11,756 bases of DNA from Muribaculaceae bacterium (GTDB lineage Bacteria > Bacteroidota > Bacteroidia > Bacteroidales > Muribaculaceae), in NCBI GenBank assembly GCA_017619255.1, contig JAFZSS010000141.1, positions 1 to 11,756 of the forward strand. The letters are read 5' to 3'. Under the pieces are notes generated by a model, which was given only the letters and a program-made list of their open reading frames with translations, ran no database searches and was not told the origin of the DNA. Numbering within the stretch: the stretch's first letter is position 1; every line of letters begins with the position of its first letter. The position numbers and the translations under genes are program-made. Shown here in pieces: positions 1 to 5,548 of this stretch.

Positions 1-754
1 AGATGTCGAGTCGGCCCTTGCCGCTGACCAGTATCTGTCCCTCGCTGAAGAGCGCCGCTTTCTGATCCTCGCCTTCCACCATGGCATATTCCTCGCCGTC
101 ACGCAGCGTGTTGACCGTTCCCTGGTTGAGGACAAGATACAACGACTTGCCGCACTGGTTGTTGATGGCGGCACCGTGGGGATTGGTGATGTCCACGCTG
201 TCCAGGCGCAGCTGGAACTTGCGCTCGCTGTAGAACTTGATGGAGCCGTCGGCTGTCGTGCCCGTGACATTGTAGCGCACATGCTTGGCGGCACTGGTAA
301 CGGTCACATGAGCACCCACGACACTCACGAGGACAGTGCTGGGGTTACCCGTCACGATGGCGGTGTCGCCATCGAAGGTGATGCGCACCGTGGTGGCCCA
401 GCTTGTGTTCTCGACATAATCGCCATAGGTGGGGGCGTCCTCGTCATCGGGGATGCTCTCACTGGGCTCGGTGAGATCGCTGAAGTCCAGCGCAATCTCC
501 TTGGGGGTGATGGGTTGCACGGGCGTTCCACCGCCCAGGATGATATTGATCAAGGCGTTGACATCGCTGATGTTCACCTCGCCATCGGCATTGACATCGC
601 CCTCGGCGGTCGTGTTACCGCTCAGGATCTGGTCGATGAGGGTGTTGACATCGCTGATGTTCACCTCGCCGTCATTGTTCACATCGCCCGTCATGGCCTG
701 GGCGTTGAAAGCGAAAGCCAACAGGGTTAAAACAAGTAGTATTGTTTTTCTCAT
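1..754 (-). CDS. Secreted dockerin-repeat protein with Cthe_2159-like beta-helix (C-terminus cut off)
   Basis: The frame is open from an ATG at 754 to the window edge, giving 251 codons with no stop, so the C-terminus lies outside. Residues 1-20 form a signal peptide ending in NAQA. Residues about 23-46 and 52-75 are two dockerin type I-like repeats, each starting GDVN and carrying an EF-hand-like calcium loop (D24, N26, D28, D35; D53, N55, D57, D64). From about residue 84 the protein matches the adjacent lipoprotein gene closely, with shared patches such as NPHGAAINNQ and DQKAALFSEGQ. This is the carbohydrate-binding beta-helix family named after Cthe_2159 (PF14262). There is no lipobox, so it is probably periplasmic or secreted, perhaps held through the dockerin. 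It starts 19 bases after the lipoprotein stop and looks like the last visible gene of the cluster. The calcium binding is family knowledge; the partner of the dockerin is unknown. The N-terminal placement of the dockerin is unusual. Confidence 0.85.
   Translation of the reverse strand, partial: MRKTILLVLTLLAFAFNAQAMTGDVNNDGEVNISDVNTLIDQILSGNTTAEGDVNADGEVNISDVNALINIILGGGTPVQPITPKEIALDFSDLTEPSESIPDDEDAPTYGDYVENTSWATTVRITFDGDTAIVTGNPSTVLVSVVGAHVTVTSAAKHVRYNVTGTTADGSIKFYSERKFQLRLDSVDITNPHGAAINNQCGKSLYLVLNQGTVNTLRDGEEYAMVEGEDQKAALFSEGQILVSGKGRLDI
557..670 (-). repeat. Exact 27-nt direct repeat inside the dockerin coding region
   Basis: Bases 557-583 and 644-670 are identical over 27 bases and lie 87 bases apart, exactly 29 codons. 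They encode the GEVNISDVN part of the two dockerin repeats. The identity at DNA level, not only protein level, suggests a recent internal duplication or gene conversion between the two half-domains. Confidence 0.8.
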
Positions 755-773
755 AGTTATATGATTGACATTC

Positions 774-1991
774 TTAGTAAGCTATTGTTATCACTTTAGG
801 CCCCGTGTCATAAGTCCTGTAGCCCGCCGCCACATTCACCCGACCTGCCACATCAAGCGGATCGCTGCGGCGGCTGTAGGTATAGAAATAGCCTCCAGCC
901 ATGGAGAAGTCGCCATCGAGCTTGACGCCCTTGGGCTTCTTGATTTCGCGGGTTCCCGTCGCAACGACGGTCGTCGCGCCACCGTTGATGGTCACATGAT
1001 GCTTGCCGTTGATGCCCTTGCCGCCGTCGCCCGTCGCCTTGAACTTGAGCGTGCCGCCGTTGATGACGAGCAGAGTGTCACAATAGAGTGCGGCACAGGC
1101 CGTGGTGTCGGCCAGGCCTTCGTCGGAGGTGCTTTCCCTGGTGTCACCGTTGTTGACAGCGATGAGTCGGCCGCCGTTGACCGTCATGGGACCGCCGCTG
1201 CGCACGCCCTTGGCACCCACGCCGCTGGTCTCGATATTGATCACGCCACCGTCGAGGATGATGCCGTCGTTGGCACGCAGGCCATCAAGCGCCTGGCTGT
1301 AGATATTGATCTTCACGCCGGGACGGACGCGGATGTAGTCATCGCTGCGGATGCCGCCGCGCCCCTGGGCGTAGACATTCAACTCGCCCTGTCCGCTGAA
1401 GATCATCTGCCCCTCGCTGAAGAGCGCCGCTTTCTGGTCCTCCTCGTCAACCATGACATAGTCGGCACCATCGCGCAAGGCGTTGAACGAGCCGTCGGCA
1501 CGCACGACATACATCGACTTGCTGCCCTGGTTGTTGATGGCGGCGCCATGGGGATTACTGATCTCGGCACCGTCGAGCAACAGCTGGAAACGCTTGTCGC
1601 CGTAGAACTTGAGCGAGCCATCGGTCGTCTGTCCGCTCACGACGAATTTCACGGGTCCGGACAGGTTCACCACCGTGACATGATTGCCAACGGCCTGTAC
1701 CATCACGCCAGCGACCGTGCCAGTCACCATAGGCGTCTCGCCGCCAAAGGTGATGGTGATGACTTTGTTCCACGGACTGTTTTCCACATAGTCGTTATAG
1801 GCCGAGTCGTTCTCGTCGGTGACAGGCACATCAGGGGCTTCGTCGAGTGCTGAGAAGTCCAACTCAACAGCTGCTGGCTCGACCAGATACTGGGCCAAGA
1901 CGGCGTCCATGTCGGTGTCGTCCTTCTCGCATGACGCCATGACGAAGGTCAGTGCAATCAGCAACAGGCTATAGCGTATCATCTTCTTCAT
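774..1991 (-). CDS. Surface-type lipoprotein with Cthe_2159-like carbohydrate-binding beta-helix
   Basis: A 405-residue protein if the ATG at 1991 is used; a TTG at 2000 is also in frame but overlaps the upstream stop and is less likely. Residues 1-20 form a signal peptide ending VMAS before C21, a lipobox. The residues after the cysteine, EKDDTD, are acidic and resemble the export signals that send Bacteroidota lipoproteins to the cell surface. From about residue 40 to the end the protein has Gly- and Asn-rich beta-strand repeats (for example INNQGS, IRSDD, LDGLRANDG, GVRSGG, INGKHH). This is typical of the Cthe_2159 family (PF14262), whose founding clostridial member is a beta-helix that binds acidic plant polysaccharide. 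The length suits a complete domain. The gene begins 5 bases after the DUF2490 gene and ends 19 bases before its dockerin-bearing paralogue, so an operon is likely. The true ligand is unknown; a polyanion would fit the VTC enzyme nearby, but that is inference. Confidence 0.85.
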   Translation of the reverse strand: MKKMIRYSLLLIALTFVMASCEKDDTDMDAVLAQYLVEPAAVELDFSALDEAPDVPVTDENDSAYNDYVENSPWNKVITITFGGETPMVTGTVAGVMVQAVGNHVTVVNLSGPVKFVVSGQTTDGSLKFYGDKRFQLLLDGAEISNPHGAAINNQGSKSMYVVRADGSFNALRDGADYVMVDEEDQKAALFSEGQMIFSGQGELNVYAQGRGGIRSDDYIRVRPGVKINIYSQALDGLRANDGIILDGGVINIETSGVGAKGVRSGGPMTVNGGRLIAVNNGDTRESTSDEGLADTTACAALYCDTLLVINGGTLKFKATGDGGKGINGKHHVTINGGATTVVATGTREIKKPKGVKLDGDFSMAGGYFYTYSRRSDPLDVAGRVNVAAGYRTYDTGPKVITIAY

Positions 1992-1996
1992 AGCGT

Positions 1997-2755
1997 TCAA
2001 AATTTATAGGTGTAACCCAGTCCCAGCAGATGGATGTTGGCCTCGTCACTGCCGCTTCCGGTTAACTGGTAACGGTAAAAGAACTTAAAGGCGTGTTTCT
2101 TCTTGAGGGTATGATCCACGCCTACGATGAAACGCGTCTTCTCCAGCTCGCGTGTCGTGTGGAACTCGACACTGGCAAACGGATCGAACTTGCACTTGGG
2201 GATGTCCCACTCGATTTGGAAGCGGCTGCGCAGCACATTCTTGCCCTTGCCTTTCACCTCATCGTCCTCCCACATCGCCTCGTCGAAGTCGAAGTTGTCG
2301 GTAATCTTGGCGGGACGGTAGGTGTACTGCCAGCGCTCGCGCAGGCTCAGCTCCACGCGCTGAATCTTGTAGCTCGCCGTAAGGGTAAAATTGAAGCGGT
2401 GGCGCGTTCCCCAGTAGCTGGGGCGCCAGTTGTTATAGGTCACGCCATCGTCCTGAAAGGTGAGTTTCTCCTTGTTGTTATCGATGAGCAGCTCATAGCC
2501 CACCGCAGCCTTGAGCCACGGCAGCACCTTGTAGCTGACATCGCCACCGATGCTCACGCGGTCGGCGGTGCGGAAGTTGTTGCGCGAACGGAACTCCGTC
2601 TCCAGACCGGCACTCAACTTCTTGGAGAACTTGTGTGAGGCCTCAACCGAAGCGACCAACCCGGCATCGTCGGCCAGCGACAATGTCGGGAAGCAAGCGG
2701 CGCATAACAGCACCAGCAAGCAGGTGATCAGCCGTTTTCCTTCACATCCTCCCAT
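1997..2755 (-). CDS. DUF2490-type outer-membrane beta-barrel protein
   Basis: 252 residues. Residues 1-28 are a signal peptide with hydrophobic core LITCLLVLLCAAC and cleavage probably after SLA. The rest is a run of amphipathic beta strands with many aromatic and charged residues (for example RWQYTYRPAK, HAFKFFYRYQ) and a C-terminal GLGYTYKF strand ending in Phe, the usual signature of an outer-membrane barrel. The pattern matches DUF2490 proteins of Bacteroidota; a transport or structural role is not known. The ATG at 2755 lies inside the upstream DUF4956 gene, giving a 28-base overlap in a different frame, so translation is probably coupled. Just after this ATG the DNA reads GGAGG, so a later non-ATG start cannot be fully excluded, but no good candidate codon follows that keeps a normal signal peptide n-region. 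Its place between an inner-membrane protein and a surface lipoprotein suggests it is the outer-membrane part of the same system. Confidence 0.8.
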   Translation of the reverse strand: MGGCEGKRLITCLLVLLCAACFPTLSLADDAGLVASVEASHKFSKKLSAGLETEFRSRNNFRTADRVSIGGDVSYKVLPWLKAAVGYELLIDNNKEKLTFQDDGVTYNNWRPSYWGTRHRFNFTLTASYKIQRVELSLRERWQYTYRPAKITDNFDFDEAMWEDDEVKGKGKNVLRSRFQIEWDIPKCKFDPFASVEFHTTRELEKTRFIVGVDHTLKKKHAFKFFYRYQLTGSGSDEANIHLLGLGYTYKF

Positions 2756-3465
2756 TCGTACCTAGGGATTTTCAAAGTGTTATTGACATGGCTCTCCTCA
2801 CCGCCATTCTTATATTCAATTTTGAGGATAGCGGTGTCCTTGAGGAAATCGACAGAACCCACTTTGATCTTGGTGATGTTCAGGCCTAAGCGCTTTTGCA
2901 GGTCCTCCAATAGTTCTTCGCGCCGCTCGGGAGTGATGAGCTCGATGCGGTCATACAGCACCAGTTTGCTCGCCAAATTGGCCCGCAGGACGAAGGACTC
3001 AAACAACCAGATGAGCGCTGCAATTGCGATGTTGGGCACTGCAAGCTCGGCGAAACTCATCGAGTCGGCCAGAGCATTGATGACCGAGAGGCAGATGACA
3101 CTGAACATATAGGTCATCTCGCGAACGGGAATCGTCTCGGTTCGGTATCGCAATATTCCGAAGATGGCGAACAATCCCAGTGCAAAGCCGATCTTGACTT
3201 TAACGCTCCCCAACAGGTAGATAAGGAAGAAGATGCTCACACTCAACAAGATGAGCGTGAAAAAGTAGTCACGGCGGTGGGTCTTGCGGTAATAGAGGAA
3301 GTGAACGATAAACCAGACCACAACCAGCAGGAAGCCGAAACGCATCAACATCTCGGTAAAGCCGTTGTAGTCAAACCAGTTAAACGAAGCTCCTTTACTG
3401 ACGACATCCTGTACAGCATCGGCATTGCCGTTCTCAAGAGCTGTTAATTCATCTACAATTATCAT
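2728..3465 (-). CDS. DUF4956 inner-membrane protein
   Basis: 245 residues with about four to five membrane segments between residues 42 and 160 (roughly 42-58, 66-84, 91-104, 116-134 and 140-160), followed by a soluble C-terminal domain of about 85 residues. The signature is the conserved stretch at 92-121, which contains IGFALGLFAIFGILRYRT, then PVREMTYMF; this is diagnostic of DUF4956. The biochemical function of the family is not established. DUF4956 genes are, from general knowledge, commonly found beside VTC-domain polymerase genes, as here (47 bases downstream of one). A role as the membrane partner of that enzyme, anchoring it or passing on its product, is inference. The C-terminal part has an alpha/beta pattern (RREELLEDLQKRLGLNITKI followed by strands), possibly a small ferredoxin-like regulatory domain. 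The last 28 bases overlap the DUF2490 gene. Confidence 0.9.
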   Translation of the reverse strand: MIIVDELTALENGNADAVQDVVSKGASFNWFDYNGFTEMLMRFGFLLVVVWFIVHFLYYRKTHRRDYFFTLILLSVSIFFLIYLLGSVKVKIGFALGLFAIFGILRYRTETIPVREMTYMFSVICLSVINALADSMSFAELAVPNIAIAALIWLFESFVLRANLASKLVLYDRIELITPERREELLEDLQKRLGLNITKIKVGSVDFLKDTAILKIEYKNGGEESHVNNTLKIPRYEWEDVKENG

Positions 3466-3512
3466 ATCTTTTTATTTTTGATTATCTATGGTAGTTCATT
3501 GTCATCGATTCA

Positions 3513-4301
3513 TTACACCCGAGCCAGCAGACGGTCGACAAGGCGCAAACGCTCCTTAAAATTGTTGCGCTTGAGGGTGGGGTTGGTCAACGCCGACCCC
3601 ATGCAGTACTTGCTGAAGCCGCAGGGCTTGATGCGCAAGTCACGCAACATCCCCAGGATGGGCGACGGCTGCAGGCCATCGCGCTTCAGTTCGATAATGG
3701 CAAGACCTGTCAAGTCGACATCTTGTCCCGTCATGAGGTTGTGGAAACACAAGTCGGTGTCGATGGTCAGCCGCTCGGTCTTGGCCTTGTTGACCAGAGT
3801 GATGCGATGAAAATGGTTTTCCATCTTTTCAGTCAAGACGGTCGGGTCGTAGCGCAGGTGTTTGCGCAGGAACTGATCATAGGCCACATACTGGTCATCC
3901 TGCCTCAAGAAGCGGATGCCGTGGTCGGGGTGCGTCGGGTCAAAGTCCACCATATCGACGCGTTTCTTCTTGGTGCGGCCGTGGTTGTTCTTGGTCTTCA
4001 CCTCGAGGAAATTCAGCCCCGAGTCCACATAAGAGCGGATGCGCAACTTCTGTCGCCCGGCATGCCCGTTCTGGTGCACAATGTACATGTTGTAGTCGGG
4101 CGTGTCAAAATAAGCTGTATAGTACAGCGCTTGACGCTTGCCGTCGATCTCCTGGGCGCGGTAATCCTCTTTGGCCATCATCAACAACAGCCGCAGCCGG
4201 TCAACCGTAGTGACAAACTTGGTGTCGGTACGGTTCATCAGCTTGATACCGCTCATCTCGTCGAGCGTGATTGGCTGGAATGATGACAGAATCTTGTCCA
4301 T
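3513..4301 (-). CDS. VTC-domain polyphosphate polymerase-like protein (CYTH/triphosphate tunnel fold)
   Basis: 262 residues, about the size of a single VTC domain (PF09359), with no SPX domain or membrane segment, so cytoplasmic. The basic and acidic residues lining the family's tunnel can be seen in order: R24 and K28 in NRTDTKF, YFDT at 64-67, K85/R87/R89 in KLRIR, E100 and K102 in LEVKTK, the KKKR patch at 111-114, R177 and D180 in RLTID, E204 and K206 in IELKR, and K231 in GFSKYC. In yeast Vtc4 this fold makes inorganic polyphosphate from ATP. The full residue set suggests an active enzyme; that the product is polyphosphate is inferred from the family. The start at 4301 gives the usual N-terminus with the conserved PITLDEM segment before the tunnel motif. 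It is the first gene of a cluster with DUF4956, DUF2490 and two beta-helix proteins, and a candidate promoter lies just upstream. An adenylate-cyclase-type CYTH enzyme is less likely because the DUF4956 neighbour and sequence pattern favour VTC. Confidence 0.9.
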   Translation of the reverse strand: MDKILSSFQPITLDEMSGIKLMNRTDTKFVTTVDRLRLLLMMAKEDYRAQEIDGKRQALYYTAYFDTPDYNMYIVHQNGHAGRQKLRIRSYVDSGLNFLEVKTKNNHGRTKKKRVDMVDFDPTHPDHGIRFLRQDDQYVAYDQFLRKHLRYDPTVLTEKMENHFHRITLVNKAKTERLTIDTDLCFHNLMTGQDVDLTGLAIIELKRDGLQPSPILGMLRDLRIKPCGFSKYCMGSALTNPTLKRNNFKERLRLVDRLLARV

Positions 4302-4318
4302 AAAAACGCAAACAGCTG

Positions 4319-4326
4319 CAAATGTA
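4319..4326 (-). promoter_or_regulatory. Candidate -7 box for the VTC cluster
   Basis: Read on the minus strand the bases are TACATTTG, a full match to the Bacteroidota -7 consensus TAnnTTTG. The nearest upstream TTTG (4353-4350) lies 23 bases away, a little longer than usual, so the -33 box is weak. Transcription would start about 13 bases before the ATG at 4301. The surrounding 4302-4453 stretch is AT-rich and holds no gene. Confidence 0.45.
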
Positions 4327-4453
4327 TATTATTTAACGCAAATCCACACCAAAGAATTGCAATAACTCGCACTAAAATCAATAAATTATGACTATCCATC
4401 AACTAATCGCACGCTTGACAACCGCTTTTGAACACTACACATAACACAAAGCA

Positions 4454-4490
4454 ACCTTGTCACACAAGCCAATAACTCGTGTGACAAGGT
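4454..4490 (-). terminator. Hairpin terminator after the DUF4923 gene
   Basis: A perfect 12-bp inverted repeat, ACCTTGTCACAC at 4454-4465 and GTGTGACAAGGT at 4479-4490, encloses a 13-base loop. It starts 25 bases past the stop of the DUF4923 gene. On the minus strand the stem is followed by a T-rich but broken tract (TGCTTTGTGTTAT), so it is a moderate intrinsic terminator. It separates the DUF4923 gene from the VTC cluster. Confidence 0.65.
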
Positions 4491-4515
4491 AGTTTCTCTT
4501 GCTGAAACCCGAAGG

Positions 4516-5211
4516 TTAATTGATCGGGGCTATCTCAAAGCCCAGACGAACACCGTCGAACTGTTTGCTCAGGTCGCCCACAGTCTGCAATGTGCTGTTG
4601 CCACTCATGGCAGCCACCGCCTGCAGCACCTTCAGCAGGTTCTTGCTCTCAAAGGTGAGTGCCAAGCCATGGGTGGTGCGGGTGACATAGCAATTGGTGC
4701 TCAAGAGCGCCGTTTTCAGCTTGATGGTGGCGCTAGAGACATCGTAAGTGTAGGTACCGCTCACAGGGATACCCTTGAGATAAGCCTGGAACTGATGATC
4801 CTGAGTGAACTGGAACTGAGTGTTCTGTGCACTGATACCCAAGGTATTGTAAACGGGAGCCAGCTTGTCCTTGCAGGTCTCGGCAGCAACTGCGCCACCG
4901 GCCTTAGCCAGCAGATTCTCGCTCGTGAAAGCGACACCGGGCTCAGTATAATACCATGCGCCATAGAGCTCGCTCTCATTGACCTTAACACTACCGATGA
5001 CAAGACCCAGCAGACCGTCAATCGTGTTCTGTGAGCCCAGTCCTCCGAGCACACCGCCGAGGACGCCACCAAGGACATCACCCAGACCGCCACCAGTCGT
5101 TCCGTTGCCAGTGGTGTCACCACCACCCAGGACACTGCCCAGCAGCCCCGAGTTACATCCTGTGCATAGCAGCATCACAGCTGCCAGCATCGAAGTAATG
5201 ATCTTTTTCAT
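4516..5211 (-). CDS. DUF4923 family lipoprotein
   Basis: 231 residues. Residues 1-18 are a lipoprotein signal peptide (basic MKK, hydrophobic core, LCTG before C19). Residues about 22-60 are a Gly-rich low-complexity linker with repeated LGGV/LGG units. The rest matches the DUF4923 pattern of Bacteroidota: LYGAWYYTEPGVAF at 82-95, SENLLAKAGG at 97-106, a predicted beta sandwich with FTQDHQFQAYLKGIPVSGTYTY, and a C-terminal helix with the conserved FDGVRLGF. The protein is probably anchored in the periplasm or outer membrane; the family's function is unknown. The start is fixed by a strong AGGAGG 5 bases upstream and by the signal peptide. The gene stands alone between its own promoter and a hairpin terminator, divergent from the LOG gene. 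Confidence 0.88.
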   Translation of the reverse strand: MKKIITSMLAAVMLLCTGCNSGLLGSVLGGGDTTGNGTTGGGLGDVLGGVLGGVLGGLGSQNTIDGLLGLVIGSVKVNESELYGAWYYTEPGVAFTSENLLAKAGGAVAAETCKDKLAPVYNTLGISAQNTQFQFTQDHQFQAYLKGIPVSGTYTYDVSSATIKLKTALLSTNCYVTRTTHGLALTFESKNLLKVLQAVAAMSGNSTLQTVGDLSKQFDGVRLGFEIAPIN

Positions 5212-5216
5212 AGGTT

Positions 5217-5222
5217 CCTCCT
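5217..5222 (-). promoter_or_regulatory. Strong Shine-Dalgarno site of the DUF4923 gene
   Basis: On the minus strand the bases read AGGAGG, 5 bases before the ATG at 5211. Such a full Shine-Dalgarno match is unusual in Bacteroidota, where most genes, including the others in this window, show none. It supports the chosen start and suggests efficient translation. Confidence 0.7.
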
Positions 5223-5260
5223 TTTTATTGATCAGTTAATAATAATTGCTTTTTACACCG

Positions 5261-5291
5261 CAAAAATAAAAATAAAATTGTAACAGCACAA
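5261..5291 (-). promoter_or_regulatory. Promoter of the DUF4923 gene
   Basis: On the minus strand TATTTTTG (5268-5261) matches the -7 consensus TAnnTTTG, and a TTG (5291-5289) lies 20 bases upstream as a partial -33 box. The start of transcription would fall near 5256, giving a leader of roughly 45 bases that contains the AGGAGG site. Confidence 0.5.
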
Positions 5292-5350
5292 CATGTTTTT
5301 GTGAAAAAACATCACTTTTCTGTTTTTTTTGTATCTTTGACTACTTGTCC

Positions 5351-5422
5351 AAGATAGGCTTCGCCTCGGGATAAAAAACAAAAAACTTCGTTTTTCGTTT
5401 TGTTCTCCGCTCGGCTTGCACT
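5351..5422 (+). repeat. 72-bp promoter-bearing repeat, copy 1
   Basis: This copy is identical over 72 bases to the one at 5440-5511. It begins AAGATAGG and ends GGCTTGCACT, with a small AGGC-TTC-GCCT hairpin near the left end and an A-run/T-run imperfect stem in the middle. It carries the TTTG (5399-5402) of a Bacteroidota promoter, but the -7 box at its right edge reads TTCTTTG, one base short of TAnnTTTG, so this copy is probably a weak or dead promoter in the plus direction. Confidence 0.9.
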
Positions 5423-5439
5423 TCTTTGACTTGCCGTCG

Positions 5440-5511
5440 AAGATAGGCTTCGCCTCGGGATAAAAAACAAAAAACTTCGTTTTTCGTTTTGTTCTCCGCT
5501 CGGCTTGCACT
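5440..5511 (+). repeat. 72-bp promoter-bearing repeat, copy 2
   Basis: This is an exact copy of 5351-5422, placed 89 bases further on after a 17-base spacer. With the bases that follow, its ends become inverted: AAGATAG at 5440-5446 and CTATCTT at 5510-5516. It contributes the -33 box, the spacer and the first base of the -7 box of the LOG promoter. Confidence 0.9.
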
Positions 5512-5518
5512 ATCTTTG
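5488..5518 (+). promoter_or_regulatory. Promoter of the LOG-family gene
   Basis: TTTG at 5488-5491, a 19-base spacer, then TATCTTTG at 5511-5518. This is a full match to the Bacteroidota -33/-7 consensus. Transcription should begin around 5523-5525, about 25 bases before the ATG at 5549. Nearly all of the promoter lies within the repeat copy 2. Confidence 0.75.
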
Positions 5519-5548
5519 CCTTCCAATCCATTAGAAAACTTCAGCCCA

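Noticed and set aside
176..1853. Long open frames on the plus strand opposite the beta-helix genes (for example 765-1853, 362 codons)
   Set aside because: They mirror the codon bias of the minus-strand genes, give low-complexity Ala/Val/Asp/His-rich peptides with no recognisable motif, and the minus frames carry signal peptides and family patterns.
5332..5339. TATCTTTG as an extra promoter left of repeat copy 1
   Set aside because: It matches the -7 consensus, but the nearest upstream TTTG is 30 bases away, so no -33 box is in place; reported only as part of the repeat finding.
5351..5511. Possible CRISPR array
   Set aside because: Only two repeats of 72 bp with a 17-base gap, no further units and no cas genes; the sizes do not fit CRISPR repeats and spacers.
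5253..5531. Small minus-strand frames across the 72-bp repeats, giving a repeated peptide with KRKTKFFVFYPEAKPI
   Set aside because: The peptide repeat is only the translation of the duplicated DNA; the region carries promoters and no supported start or family match.
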